Shown: positions 16,911 to 26,409, numbered from the stretch's first letter. The stretch: DNA of 64,000 bases from UBA1783 sp964449115 (GCA_964449115.1 CAYUXW010000003.1:1-64000); one strand, 5' to 3'. The notes: generated by a model from the sequence alone, not told the origin. Made by a program: numbers and translations.

Positions 16911-17756
16911 ATGCTTGAAATAATTAATTTATCAAAAAAATATGGTGAAAAAGATGTTTTAAGAAATATTAGTTTTACTATTGAAAAAGGACAAATAGTT
17001 TCAATAATAGGAAATAACGGCAGTGGTAAAACAACCTTATTTAAATTGATATTAAATCTACTGGAAAAGGATAATGGCAAAATAGAATTTGAAAAAAAGA
17101 ATATAGAAAATCAGAAAATTGGATATTTACCCGAACAGAGAAGTTTGTATCAGGATTGTACAGTTTGGCAACATTTAAAACTAATAACGGGGATAAACAA
17201 AATAGAAAATGAAAAAGAAGAAATAGAAAACTGGCTCTATAAGATGGAATTATATGAACACAAGGACAAGAAAGTCTATACACTATCAAAAGGAAATCAA
17301 CAAAAACTGGCTTTGATTGTGTGTCTAATAAAAAGACCAGAAATTGTTGTTATGGATGAACCATTTACTGGTCTGGATTATGAAAATATTGCTATCTTTT
17401 TAAGAGAAATAAAACAAATGAAAAAAGAAAACAGAATAATACTGATCTCTTCTCATATATATCAGCCAATTAATCAAATCTGTGATAGATATATTTGTAT
17501 AAATAAAGCTAGAATCAAGTTGGATATAAAAAAGGAAGATCTCATTAAAGAAGAAAAAAGAACAATAGTAGTAAATGATAAAGATTTATTGCATGATGAA
17601 CAAATATTGTCAAAGCTGATTACTGATAAAGAAATAAGGTATATCGTTGAAAATAAAACTGCAGCTCAAACTATAGTAAAAAGATTAATAAAGGAAAACA
17701 GGACAATTAATTATTATGGGCCGCTGACAATTGAGGATAAAATTAAACAAATATGA
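16911..17756 (+). CDS. ABC transporter ATP-binding protein
   Basis: A 281-residue ATPase with Walker A GNNGSGKTT, Q-loop YLPEQ, signature LSKGNQQK, Walker B IVVMDEPFTGLD and switch His in ISSH. The family is of the NatA/CcmA export type. It overlaps the next gene, a membrane protein, by four bases. The substrate is unknown. Confidence 0.92.
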   Translation: MLEIINLSKKYGEKDVLRNISFTIEKGQIVSIIGNNGSGKTTLFKLILNLLEKDNGKIEFEKKNIENQKIGYLPEQRSLYQDCTVWQHLKLITGINKIENEKEEIENWLYKMELYEHKDKKVYTLSKGNQQKLALIVCLIKRPEIVVMDEPFTGLDYENIAIFLREIKQMKKENRIILISSHIYQPINQICDRYICINKARIKLDIKKEDLIKEEKRTIVVNDKDLLHDEQILSKLITDKEIRYIVENKTAAQTIVKRLIKENRTINYYGPLTIEDKIKQI

Positions 17757-18889
17757 AAGAATTGATTAAGTTTGATCTTAGAAGAAGATTTATCAATAAA
17801 TCAACAATTATAGTTAACATACTGCTTTTTGTGATGATTATATGCTGTTTTCATATTGATTATATTTTAAAAGATGAAGCATTTATTGATACAGTATTGA
17901 TTGATACCAGTTTGATAGAATATTCTGACTTGTTTTTAGAGTTGAGTGATGAGCAACTGACATATAAGCTTTCAGATGAAAAAAATAAGGAGAATGAAGT
18001 AATATTACATCTAAATGAGAAGTGGCAAATAATAAGCAAATATGAATTAGATCAAAAAACTAGAGAAAGAATAACTGAAGATATTAAAAAGGCAGTTATT
18101 AAGAAATATAAATTATCGCATCAGTTTCTAAGCTCTTTTATTGATGAATTTGTAAGAATTGATCCAGAAGTGGTTATAAAGAATAATGAAGTTATTGACG
18201 GAAGCATAGTTATAGTTCTGGCTATTTCCTTTTTTCTGATAATCAATTATGGCTGTACTTCCAGCAATGAAATAATAATTGAAAAATCTACTGGAATCCT
18301 AAATATAATTCTAACCAATATAGATGCAAAAAAGCACCTGTTAGAAAAGATAATCGTTTCTTATATCATCTTTTTAACTCAAATTATGATAAAATTTTTA
18401 CAATTGTCCATAAGCTATCTGATTAGATTCATTCAGGATAGGTGTTTAGGATTAAAAAACTTTATTGACAGGATTTTTATTATATCAACAGAAAGTGGTG
18501 GAAGTGAACTGACAATAGAAAAAATCATGCTGCTAGTGATAATCATGATTTTCAATCTTTTATTAATTCAATTAATTATCATCTTGATAACCAGTAAATA
18601 TACCAATGGACAACAAATGGCATCATTTCAAGGTTTGCTATATGTCGGATTGCTAATAATATATTATTCAGTCATGATTGTCAGTGAACAATTGATAAAG
18701 AGCAGAATAATCAGCTATATCAGTTATCTTCCCATATTTTCAATGGTATTTATTCCCCAGAAGATAATTGGTTCAAGTATAAGTGGATGGGACTCACTGT
18801 TTGCATCGGCCTTGGTGGTGATTGCAATAATTGTCTTAATAAATAAGGGCTCAGACAGGTATAAACGAAACTTGCTGATACAAAAATAA
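17753..18889 (+). CDS. ABC-2-type permease subunit
   Basis: A 378-residue membrane protein with an N-terminal helix (about 20-36), a large extracytoplasmic domain (about 40-150) and five or more C-terminal helices. It matches the NatB/ABC-2 export layout. It starts within the ATPase stop (ATGA) and is coupled to it. The substrate is unknown. Confidence 0.8.
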   Translation: MKELIKFDLRRRFINKSTIIVNILLFVMIICCFHIDYILKDEAFIDTVLIDTSLIEYSDLFLELSDEQLTYKLSDEKNKENEVILHLNEKWQIISKYELDQKTRERITEDIKKAVIKKYKLSHQFLSSFIDEFVRIDPEVVIKNNEVIDGSIVIVLAISFFLIINYGCTSSNEIIIEKSTGILNIILTNIDAKKHLLEKIIVSYIIFLTQIMIKFLQLSISYLIRFIQDRCLGLKNFIDRIFIISTESGGSELTIEKIMLLVIIMIFNLLLIQLIIILITSKYTNGQQMASFQGLLYVGLLIIYYSVMIVSEQLIKSRIISYISYLPIFSMVFIPQKIIGSSISGWDSLFASALVVIAIIVLINKGSDRYKRNLLIQK

Positions 18890-18910
18890 TCGTGAATTCA
18901 CGATTATTTT
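18883..18910. terminator. Bidirectional terminator between ABC permease and rarA
   Basis: A perfect 28-base palindrome with centre GTGAATTCAC and AAAA/TTTT ends. It covers the stop codons of both convergent genes. Confidence 0.88.
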
Positions 18911-20157
18911 AATGTCTTCAATTTATTGGTGCGATAGAATTTTTTTAATTCTTTGTAGTTTTTGACTAATTGTTCTTCATGACTGCTGGCAGCACTTGGA
19001 ATATAGAATTCCATATCTTTAAGTTCATCTGGCAGATATTGAATTTTATGAAAATTATGATAGGCACCATAATCATATTTATCTTCCGGAGCTAAACCAA
19101 CAGGATTTAAACGAAGATAAATTGGAACAGCATAAGGAGATTTTTCAGCCACAGCGTAGGCATTGTGTACACTGTCAACAGCACTTCTACTTTTTGGTGA
19201 TAAAGCTAAATCGATAACAGCGACCCCTAAAGGAATCAAGGCTTCTGGAAACCCGATACGTTTAGCAGCGTCAATAGCATTTATTGTTCTGGCACAGGCT
19301 GCTGGATTAGCTAAACCAATATCTTCATAGGCAATGACCAGCAGTCTTCTTTCAATAGAGTCTAAATCATTAGCCATAGCCAGCCTTGATAGATAGAATA
19401 GGGCTGCATTAACATCACTTCCCCTGATAGATTTTTGAAAGGCACTGACAGCATCATAATGACCATCTTCATCATGGTCGTAATGCATATTAGCCATGGA
19501 AGAATATTTTTTAACCAGCTCAATATCGATGTGATTATCAAAGCAACCCATAGCACATATTTCAATCAGATTATAGGCATATCTTAAATCCCCATTACTA
19601 TGATGGGCGATCAGTTTTTTGGCATCATCATCAATAGAGATTGTGCCACCATATCCCTTCTCGCTTTCTAAAGCAAAGTCAATGGCTTTTTCTACATCTT
19701 CAACAGTCAAAGGTTTCACTTCCAGTAAGTGGCAGCGGCTTCTGACAGCAGGATTAATCGCAAAGTAGGGGTTTGAAGTAGTTGCTCCGATTACCGTAAT
19801 AAGTCCAGTTTCGATATGTGGCAAAAGTAAATCCTGCTTATCTTTGTTTAAACGATGAATTTCATCGATTATTACGATTAGTCCATTGGACAATTTAGCA
19901 TGTTCAAATATCTCAACCAGGTCCTTCTTATTGCCAGTAACAGCACTAAATGAGTGATAAGGAAGATTAAGCTCATTAGCTATAGCCAGTGCCAAGGTAG
20001 TTTTTCCACTACCTGGAGGACCATAAAAAATCATTGAAAAAAGATGCTGCTGGTTGACACAGCGTCTTAACAGCATATTTTCACCAATCAAATGTTGTTG
20101 GCCAAATACCTCATCCAGCTTTGTTGGTCTTAATTTAAGAGCTAAAGGTTGTTGCAT
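18904..20157 (-). CDS. rarA: Replication-associated recombination protein RarA/MgsA
   Basis: A 417-residue AAA+ ATPase related to clamp loaders. Walker A is GPPGSGKTT and Walker B IVIIDEIHRLN. The C-terminal region includes SAFQKSIRGSDVNAALFYL and YEDIGLANP, typical of MgsA/Mgs1. It acts at stalled replication forks. GAGGAG lies upstream of the ATG. Confidence 0.96.
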   Translation of the reverse strand: MQQPLALKLRPTKLDEVFGQQHLIGENMLLRRCVNQQHLFSMIFYGPPGSGKTTLALAIANELNLPYHSFSAVTGNKKDLVEIFEHAKLSNGLIVIIDEIHRLNKDKQDLLLPHIETGLITVIGATTSNPYFAINPAVRSRCHLLEVKPLTVEDVEKAIDFALESEKGYGGTISIDDDAKKLIAHHSNGDLRYAYNLIEICAMGCFDNHIDIELVKKYSSMANMHYDHDEDGHYDAVSAFQKSIRGSDVNAALFYLSRLAMANDLDSIERRLLVIAYEDIGLANPAACARTINAIDAAKRIGFPEALIPLGVAVIDLALSPKSRSAVDSVHNAYAVAEKSPYAVPIYLRLNPVGLAPEDKYDYGAYHNFHKIQYLPDELKDMEFYIPSAASSHEEQLVKNYKELKKFYRTNKLKTLK

Positions 20158-20211
20158 AATTTTCTCCTCATAGATATTTTAACATTAATCAAAATAGTAT
20201 AGAATAGAAAT

Positions 20212-20682
20212 ATGAAAATAGTAATTCAAAGAGTTAAAAACGCCTCTGTAAGGATAGAGGGAAAAATATATAGTTCAATTAAAGCAGGATATTTATTACT
20301 TGTAGGATTTTCAGTTGCTGATGATGAAGAAGTTTTGCCAATGATGGCTAAAAAACTATTGGAACTGAGAATAAATGAAGATAATCAGGGGAAAATGAAT
20401 CTATCAATTATGGATATTGATGGAGAAATTCTTTCGGTATCCCAATTTACCCTATATGCTGATTGCAAAAAAGGAAGAAGGCCTTCTTTTACTGATGCCT
20501 GTCCACCAGAAAAAGCCAGTCAAATGTATGATAAATTTAACGAGATTTTAAAAGAAAGTGGTCTCAAAGTTGAAACAGGATTATTTCAGGCTTTTATGGA
20601 AGTCGAATTAATTAATGATGGACCTGTGACTGTAATCTTAGATAGTGATATAATATTAAATAGAGGTAGGTATGGAATATAA
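20212..20682 (+). CDS. dtd: D-aminoacyl-tRNA deacylase
   Basis: A 156-residue Dtd that removes D-amino acids and glycine from mischarged tRNA. The catalytic motif SQFTLYADCKKGRRPSF is present, and the second motif reads NDGPVT where NxGPVT is usual. The promoter is probably in the short gap divergent from rarA. It overlaps the DUF951 gene by 11 bases. Confidence 0.95.
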   Translation: MKIVIQRVKNASVRIEGKIYSSIKAGYLLLVGFSVADDEEVLPMMAKKLLELRINEDNQGKMNLSIMDIDGEILSVSQFTLYADCKKGRRPSFTDACPPEKASQMYDKFNEILKESGLKVETGLFQAFMEVELINDGPVTVILDSDIILNRGRYGI

Positions 20683-20872
20683 ACTGAATGATATAGTTGA
20701 AATGAAAAAAATGCATCCCTGTAAAAAATCCAAACAGTGGAGAATCATTAGAATGGGTGCCGATATAAGAGTCAAGTGCTTGGGATGTGGAGCATCAGTT
20801 TTATTTTCTCGAAGCGAATTTGAAAAAAGAGTAAAAAAAATTATTCCATGCGAATTAGAAATAGAGGATTAA
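20672..20872 (+). CDS. DUF951 family protein
   Basis: A 66-residue protein with the family pattern MKKMHPCKKSKQWRIIRMGAD and KCLGCGASV. A cysteine cluster suggests metal binding or an OB-like fold. It commonly lies next to ychF, as here (four bases away). Function is unknown. Confidence 0.9.
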   Translation: MEYKLNDIVEMKKMHPCKKSKQWRIIRMGADIRVKCLGCGASVLFSRSEFEKRVKKIIPCELEIED

Positions 20873-20876
20873 AAAT

Positions 20877-21980
20877 ATGTCATTAACAGCCGGTATTGTA
20901 GGATTACCAAATGTCGGAAAATCAACATTGTTTAATGCAATAACCAAGTCTCAAGTAGAAGCAGCAAACTATCCGTTTGCAACAATCAAGCCCAATATTA
21001 AAACTGTCGAAGTCCCTGATGAAAGGGTTGATAAATTGGCAGCAATATTTAAACCAAGAAAAACAATTAAGACAACTTTTGAGTTTACAGATATTGCCGG
21101 TTTAGTAAAAGGAGCCTCAAAAGGTGAAGGCTTAGGAAATCAGTTTTTAGGAAATATAAGAGAAGTTGATGCTATTGTTCATGTAGTAAGATGTTTTGAA
21201 AATAACAGTATTGTGCATGTAGAAAATACTGTTGATCCAATTAGAGATATTGAAATAGTTAATTTAGAATTAGCCTTGGCTGATTTAGAAACAGTCAATA
21301 ATCGCATTTCTAAAGTAGAAAGAAGAGCTTTAACGACCAAAGAAAAAGACGCAGTCACAGAATTTGAAATGTTAAAAAAATTAAAAAAGGCTCTTGAAGA
21401 AGGGAAAATGGCTAGAAGTGTAGATTTTTCGGTGGAAGAAAAAGAAATCCTTAAACATTATCAACTATTAACATCTAAACCTGTTATTTATGTAGCTAAT
21501 GTTTCAGAAGATGATGTAACTGATTTAGATGGATGTTTGCATTATCAAAAGGTTAAGGAATTTGCAGAAAGTGAAAAAAATCAGGTTGTAGCTATTACAG
21601 CCCAGCTGGAAGAAGAAATATCTTCGCTGGATGAAGAGACTAAAGAAATGTTTTTAACTGACCTGGGTATTAAAAGAAGCGGTTTGGATGAAATTATATT
21701 AAAAACTTATTCTTTATTAAATTTATGCACCTTCTTTACTGTCGGTGATGATGAGGTCAGAGCCTGGACATTTACTAAAGGAATGAAAGCTCCTGATTGT
21801 GCCGGTTTAATACACACAGACTTTAAAAAGGGTTTTATTAGAGCTGAGGTCTATAAATATGAAGATTTAATGGCTTACGGCAGTGAGCTGGCTTTAAAGG
21901 AAGCAGGCAAAATTAAAGTTGAGGGAAAAGAATACATCTGCAAGGATGGAGATGTAATGTTTGTAAGATTTAATGTTTAA
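20877..21980 (+). CDS. ychF: Ribosome-binding ATPase YchF/OLA1
   Basis: A 367-residue Obg-like ATPase. It has G1 GLPNVGKST, DIAGLVKGASKGEGLG, and a C-terminal TGS/ubiquitin-like domain (ending GKEYICKDGDVMFVRFNV). It binds ribosomes and hydrolyses ATP rather than GTP. It is tightly spaced with DUF951 and darA. Confidence 0.97.
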   Translation: MSLTAGIVGLPNVGKSTLFNAITKSQVEAANYPFATIKPNIKTVEVPDERVDKLAAIFKPRKTIKTTFEFTDIAGLVKGASKGEGLGNQFLGNIREVDAIVHVVRCFENNSIVHVENTVDPIRDIEIVNLELALADLETVNNRISKVERRALTTKEKDAVTEFEMLKKLKKALEEGKMARSVDFSVEEKEILKHYQLLTSKPVIYVANVSEDDVTDLDGCLHYQKVKEFAESEKNQVVAITAQLEEEISSLDEETKEMFLTDLGIKRSGLDEIILKTYSLLNLCTFFTVGDDEVRAWTFTKGMKAPDCAGLIHTDFKKGFIRAEVYKYEDLMAYGSELALKEAGKIKVEGKEYICKDGDVMFVRFNV

Positions 21981-21993
21981 GGAGGATAAAAAC

Positions 21994-22317
21994 ATGAAGT
22001 TGATTATTGCAATTGTTTCAAATGATGATAGTTCAGCAGTAAGTGCAAGTTTGACAGAACATGGATTTATGGTAACCAGATTATCTACTACCGGTGGATT
22101 CTTAAGAGCAGGTAATACTACGATGCTAATCGGAACTGAAGATGAAAAAGTAGAACAGGCTATTGAATTAATTAAGGAAGAAAGCAAAAAGAGAACAGAA
22201 ATTATTCCAGCTACCACATCATTTGATATTGGACAATATGCTGCCTATCCAGTAGAAGTTCATGTCGGTGGAGCAACTATTTTTGTACTCGATGTTGATC
22301 AGTTTATTAAGGCTTAG
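21994..22317 (+). CDS. darA: Cyclic di-AMP receptor DarA (PII-like)
   Basis: A 107-residue PII-like protein starting MKLIIAIVSNDDSSAVSASL with the nucleotide-binding TTGGFLRAGNTTMLIG and the C-terminal PVEVHVGGATIFVLDV. Start 21994 follows AGGAGG at 21980-21985. In B. subtilis the gene lies between tmk and holB; here it sits between ychF and a bactofilin gene while tmk-holB is 41 kb away. KtrAB and an ion permease in this window are the kind of systems c-di-AMP regulates. Confidence 0.95.
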   Translation: MKLIIAIVSNDDSSAVSASLTEHGFMVTRLSTTGGFLRAGNTTMLIGTEDEKVEQAIELIKEESKKRTEIIPATTSFDIGQYAAYPVEVHVGGATIFVLDVDQFIKA

Positions 22318-22319
22318 TT

Positions 22320-22775
22320 ATGATTGATTTTATTGACTATACTGATCCAAACACAACTTTGATTTTACTTAATACAACAGTTGAAGGAAATATGAAAACA
22401 ATAGGCTCAATTGAAGTTTATGGAAAAGTCAATGGTTATGTAGAGACCGATGGATTAAGTAGTATTTATGGCTGCATTGATGGCAATTTAGAAACAAGAG
22501 AGTTGATAGCTAGAGTTAATAGCGTAATTAATGGTGATATTAACATTATTTATGATGGCTTTATCAGCGACAATTCAAATATTAAGGGAAACATCAAGTG
22601 CAAAAATATTGAAGTGTGTGGAAATGTTAAAGGTAATATCAAAGCTGAAGATTCTGTAATAATCAGAGGAAGCGCCAATATTGTTGGTGATATTATCTGT
22701 AGAAATCTTGTGGTTGATCAAGGTGCAAAAATTAATGGCAACGTAAAACTTGTCTATCAATTTGAAAAATATTAG
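22320..22775 (+). CDS. Bactofilin-like polymer-forming protein
   Basis: A 151-residue protein made almost wholly of right-handed beta-helix repeats (GSIEVYGKVNGYVET, NIKGNIKCKNIEVCGNVKGN and DIICRNLVVDQGAKINGNV). Bactofilins form non-nucleotide filaments associated with the membrane or wall. It begins two bases after darA and is the last gene of the dtd operon. Confidence 0.88.
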   Translation: MIDFIDYTDPNTTLILLNTTVEGNMKTIGSIEVYGKVNGYVETDGLSSIYGCIDGNLETRELIARVNSVINGDINIIYDGFISDNSNIKGNIKCKNIEVCGNVKGNIKAEDSVIIRGSANIVGDIICRNLVVDQGAKINGNVKLVYQFEKY

Positions 22776-22776
22776 G

Positions 22777-22802
22777 CTCTTCGTTTTTAGCGAGGAGTTT
22801 TT
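22777..22802 (+). terminator. Terminator after the bactofilin gene
   Basis: Stem CTCTTCG/CGAGGAG (one wobble) around TTTTTAG, then TTTTT. Confidence 0.75.
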
Positions 22803-22855
22803 ATTGTTATTTAAGGTTGTTTGTGTGATGATAATAAAAAAGAGAGGGATAAAGT

Positions 22856-23779
22856 ATGGAAATTTCTGAAGTATTACTATCAAAAAATGGCTATGTCGCA
22901 ATAACTTTGGCAAAAGAGTTTTTAAAATGCAATGTAGGTGAAAAGGTTCCAACTGTTTCTCAACTCTGTGAAAAATATCAGCTTGCCCGTGGAACGGTTC
23001 AAAATGCTTTAAAATCTTTACAGCAATATGATGCAATCAGACTTGATGCAAAAGGTCACAAGGGTTCCTATCTGGTTAAAAAGAATATATCGATTTTATT
23101 AAAATTTGCAGGAATCAATTCAATTGTCGGAGTTATGCCTTTACCTTATTCAAAAAGGTATGAAGGTCTGGCATCAGGATTATTAGTAACTTTGGAAAAT
23201 CGCTACAGTATACCGGCATCAATGGCCTTCATGAGAGGAGCAAAAAATAGAATTGGAATGTTGCTTTCTAATAGATATGATTTTGCGATTATTTCAAAAA
23301 TTGCTGCTAAACAAATAATTGATGAATATGACAACATTATAATAGCTTTAAGTTTTGGTCCATATTCCTATTTAAGTGAACACGTAATAATTTTTAGCAG
23401 TGATAAATATAGTCAAATCGAAGAAGGAATGAGAGTTGGGATGGATAATGATTCAATTGACCAGAAATTGCTTACGGAAGAAGTCTGTAAGGGGATAGAT
23501 GTTGAATACGTTAACTATGGTTATTCCCAAATACTGCAAAGAATAGTTCAAGGCGATATTGATGCGGCTGTCTGGAATAAAGATGAAATTGATGAAAAAT
23601 TATGTGAAGTTAAATATTATCCAATTAAAGAAATTGGCTCATCAGCCAATGAAGCGGTTTTGGTAGTGTCAAAAGACAAGCCAGAACTGGCAGCCCTGTT
23701 AAGAGAACTTATTGATATAAAAACAGTAACCAATATCCAACAACTGGTGCTAAAAGGAAGAATAACCCCTAGTTATTGA
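22856..23779 (+). CDS. yhfZ: YhfZ-family transcriptional regulator
   Basis: A 307-residue protein with an N-terminal GntR-like winged helix (about 28-75, VPTVSQLCEKYQLARGTVQNAL) and a periplasmic-binding-protein-like effector domain (about 90-300) typical of YhfZ. It is the first gene of the yhf-like cluster and most likely controls it. The effector should be a pathway ligand. GAGAGGG precedes the ATG. Confidence 0.85.
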   Translation: MEISEVLLSKNGYVAITLAKEFLKCNVGEKVPTVSQLCEKYQLARGTVQNALKSLQQYDAIRLDAKGHKGSYLVKKNISILLKFAGINSIVGVMPLPYSKRYEGLASGLLVTLENRYSIPASMAFMRGAKNRIGMLLSNRYDFAIISKIAAKQIIDEYDNIIIALSFGPYSYLSEHVIIFSSDKYSQIEEGMRVGMDNDSIDQKLLTEEVCKGIDVEYVNYGYSQILQRIVQGDIDAAVWNKDEIDEKLCEVKYYPIKEIGSSANEAVLVVSKDKPELAALLRELIDIKTVTNIQQLVLKGRITPSY

Positions 23780-23796
23780 TATATATCAAATTTTTA

Positions 23797-23855
23797 TTGA
23801 CAATCTTTAAAAAGTTTGTGATTATTAGTTATAGAATATACAAAATATTGTACAA
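23797..23855 (+). promoter_or_regulatory. Putative promoter and operator of the yhf-like operon
   Basis: TTGACA (23797-23802) with a poor -10 (GATTAT, 17 bases on) is followed by inverted repeats TACAA-AATA-TTGTA (23839-23852) and TTGTACAA (23848-23855). These could bind YhfZ. The evidence is positional only. Confidence 0.4.
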
Positions 23856-23870
23856 GCTCAGGGATAGAAT

Positions 23871-24233
23871 ATGAATAGAGAAATTAAATGCTATAGATGT
23901 GGCAAGCCTCATCAGCTAAACTACAAAACAGTCAAGCAGAATATAGTCTGTTCGCACTGTAAAAGTGTGATGACTTTTGATTATCCAACAATTAGAAAGT
24001 TAAAGCTTGTAAGATATGTTGTGGTTGCTTTTGTAGTAGGAATCATATTATTTGGACTAAGTAGATTAGAAGATACAACAAGTTTTATGCTGACAATTGT
24101 AACCTGCATTATAGCGACAGCATTTGCTTTAATGTCTGATCAGTTATGCAGATATATTACAGTATTTTTATTGAATGGAAATTATGTTGAATATAAAAAA
24201 GAAGACAGAAAAACAGTAGCTAAAAAGAAATGA
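23871..24233 (+). CDS. Zinc-ribbon membrane protein in the yhf-like cluster
   Basis: A 120-residue protein. The N-terminus has two CxxC pairs (CYRC and CSHC), a zinc ribbon, and two membrane helices follow (about 48-65 and 73-95). I do not recognise a family member in E. coli yhf operons. It lies between the regulator and the YhfY-like gene, ten bases from the latter. Function is unknown. Confidence 0.75.
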   Translation: MNREIKCYRCGKPHQLNYKTVKQNIVCSHCKSVMTFDYPTIRKLKLVRYVVVAFVVGIILFGLSRLEDTTSFMLTIVTCIIATAFALMSDQLCRYITVFLLNGNYVEYKKEDRKTVAKKK

Positions 24234-24243
24234 GGTATTTAAT

Positions 24244-24621
24244 TTGGATTTCAGTGAAAGACTTGAATTGTATTTAGAAGGTGGAATGATTAACGAAAAT
24301 GATGTTAAGAATGTTAACAATATTTTAAATATGTTTAAAGAAGAGTATGAAATAATCTTAACAGAAGAAAATTCCGCAACATTTATTGCCCATATTTGTG
24401 CTGCCTACGCCAGATTGAATGCCGGAACAATAGTGGAAAAGTTACCACAAGAAGTTGCTAGGCAAATAGAGGGTTTGAAAACATATCAGTTATCTTTGGA
24501 AATTCTAGATAAAGTTATTAAAGTAACAGATAATCCTATCATTGAAGAAGAAAAGGGTTATTTCTTACTTCATATAAATAATTTGATATCTACTTTAAAA
24601 ACAGATAATCAAAAAAATTAG
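24244..24621 (+). CDS. yhfY: YhfY-like PRD-domain protein
   Basis: A 125-residue mostly helical protein (DFSERLELYLEGGMINENDV and FIAHICAAYARLNAGT) resembling a free-standing PTS-regulation domain as in YhfY. The start is a TTG with GAGG eight bases upstream. A PRD suggests control by phosphorylation, though no PTS gene is in this cluster. The assignment relies partly on context. Confidence 0.72.
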   Translation: MDFSERLELYLEGGMINENDVKNVNNILNMFKEEYEIILTEENSATFIAHICAAYARLNAGTIVEKLPQEVARQIEGLKTYQLSLEILDKVIKVTDNPIIEEEKGYFLLHINNLISTLKTDNQKN

Positions 24622-24647
24622 TATAAGAAATAGTAAAGGAGAGAATT

Positions 24648-25961
24648 ATGGAAGGTATTATTACTAGTTTTGAATTCCCGTTTGCGTTTAGAACTGTTGT
24701 ATTAGTAGCTATTTGTGCTTGGGCATCATTATTGTCACACATGGGCATTTCTAACTTCAACGATGGCGCTAGACCGGTATTCCCAGAATTTACACAAGGC
24801 AGGATGTCTCGTACAGAGTTTGCTGTTGTAATTACTGGTATGGGCTTTGGTTGGGTTCTTGCAGGATTTAGCCAATGGCTGGGAACAGGCTTAATTGCTT
24901 GTCACTTAACATTGATTGCGTGTGACTGTTTAGGTGCCTGGTCTCCTAATAAGTACATGGCATTAGGAATTGGTGCTGCTTATGGTTTATTATGTGCATT
25001 TGGAACAAATGCTATCAACGCTGCATTTCAGGCGTTGCCATACAACTTCCTGAGTGATTTAACAAATATCTCAGGACCAACATTACCAATTTTCTGTGCT
25101 TTCCCAGCTGTCGCAATTGCTGGTCAATTTGATGCTAAAAAAGGTATCCTGACAGGTGTTATTGAGGCAATCGTATATATGGTATGTACAATTGTAGGAA
25201 AAGTTACAGTTGGTGGAGTCAGCGTATCACTATTCCCATATACATTTGCTATGTTAGCAGGTATGATTTGCCTGGTAGTATTCTCAGTTAAAGGAAGAGA
25301 AGGAGAATCTGTTGAAACTGATGAAGAAGAGGAAAACCTGTTCTCTAGAAATGCTGCTAGAATCAAATCAAATTGGTTATATCTATCTATTCAAGGAGCA
25401 TTAAACGCATTAGGTATTAAGATTTTAGCTCAGGCTTATCAACCATATCTATTAGCTCCAGCAGTAATGTCTGGAGATATGACACCATTCTATCTTGCAA
25501 TGGTAGGAGTAATCATTGCCTTTATTCCATTGATTGTTTCTACAGCTTTAGCAACAGGAGTTTATCAGGCGGTAGGTTTATGTACTTGTATGTTAGCGGG
25601 CGCCATTGCTCCAACCTGGTGGTTAGCTCCAATCTTTGGATTTGTGGTAGAGTTTATAGAAATTCAATTAATCGGATTATTAGGTAAGTTGTTAGCTAAA
25701 TTCCCAGAATTATCTAAATCAGGCGACCATATTCGTGGTGCTATGAACGCTACTATAAGTCTGGCATTAACAATTGGTGCATTTATGGCAGCTAATGCTA
25801 TTTGGGGTGGAACTGGTATGATGATTGTTGGTGCATTCTATACAATCAACGAAGTTGCTGGTCAAAGAATACCAAAAACTGCAGTTGGGCCAATTGCTGC
25901 TGTAGTAGTAGGTATCTTGTACAACATTGTTGTATTCTTAGGTTTTATAAAATTAGGTTAA
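24648..25961 (+). CDS. yhfT: YhfT-family transporter
   Basis: A 437-residue integral membrane protein with about 11-12 helices. Length and sequence (for example SNFNDGARPVFPEFTQGRMSR and the acidic loop ETDEEEENL near 225) fit YhfT. It is the only transporter of the cluster and so likely imports its substrate. GGAGAG lies before the ATG. The substrate is not known. Confidence 0.88.
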   Translation: MEGIITSFEFPFAFRTVVLVAICAWASLLSHMGISNFNDGARPVFPEFTQGRMSRTEFAVVITGMGFGWVLAGFSQWLGTGLIACHLTLIACDCLGAWSPNKYMALGIGAAYGLLCAFGTNAINAAFQALPYNFLSDLTNISGPTLPIFCAFPAVAIAGQFDAKKGILTGVIEAIVYMVCTIVGKVTVGGVSVSLFPYTFAMLAGMICLVVFSVKGREGESVETDEEEENLFSRNAARIKSNWLYLSIQGALNALGIKILAQAYQPYLLAPAVMSGDMTPFYLAMVGVIIAFIPLIVSTALATGVYQAVGLCTCMLAGAIAPTWWLAPIFGFVVEFIEIQLIGLLGKLLAKFPELSKSGDHIRGAMNATISLALTIGAFMAANAIWGGTGMMIVGAFYTINEVAGQRIPKTAVGPIAAVVVGILYNIVVFLGFIKLG

Positions 25962-25978
25962 TATAAAGGAGGACTCCT

Positions 25979-26359
25979 ATGTTAAAAATCGAATGCTGTG
26001 GATTGACTGCAGCGCAAAGCAGAAAACTTATCGAAAGTAAATTTCCTGATAAAGTACAAGTATTGTCAGATTCAGATATGATTGCCGCTAGGAAAGTAAA
26101 AAAAGGAGAAGTCGATTTTTATTTAGGCAGTTGTCAGACTGGAGGCGGCGGAAGTTTAGCAACGGCTATCATGGTTTTGGGTTATTCCAATTGTTTGGTA
26201 GTCTCTAGACAAGGAAAATGTCCAAACGAAAAAGAAATTCGCCGCATGGTTTACGGTGGTAATCACAAGGCTTTTGGATATGTTATTTCACATACCGAAC
26301 AAGTAGTTCCTGCTCTTGTAAAAGCTTTAATTGACAAATCTGAAGGTTTACCTGAATAA
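25979..26359 (+). CDS. yhfU: YhfU/DUF2620 family protein
   Basis: A 126-residue protein with the DUF2620 core KGEVDFYLGSCQTGGGGSLATAI. The glycine-rich loop suggests phosphate or nucleotide binding. AGGAGG precedes the ATG, 17 bases after yhfT. Function is unknown; it is a constant companion of yhfT. Confidence 0.88.
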   Translation: MLKIECCGLTAAQSRKLIESKFPDKVQVLSDSDMIAARKVKKGEVDFYLGSCQTGGGGSLATAIMVLGYSNCLVVSRQGKCPNEKEIRRMVYGGNHKAFGYVISHTEQVVPALVKALIDKSEGLPE

Positions 26360-26373
26360 GTAAGGGGGAAAGC

Positions 26374-26409
26374 ATTAGGACATCAAGGGGGCTTGATGTC
26401 CTAATTTTC
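26374..26409 (+). terminator. Strong hairpin between yhfU and php
   Basis: A perfect 14-base-pair stem with arms ATTAGGACATCAAG and CTTGATGTCCTAAT around GGGG, then TTTCT. The U-run is short, so it may attenuate transcription or mark an RNA processing point between the uptake and enzyme halves of the cluster. Confidence 0.75.

Noticed and set aside
22575..23036. 153-residue reverse-strand frame over the bactofilin/yhfZ junction
   Set aside because: It is antisense to two supported genes and crosses a terminator.
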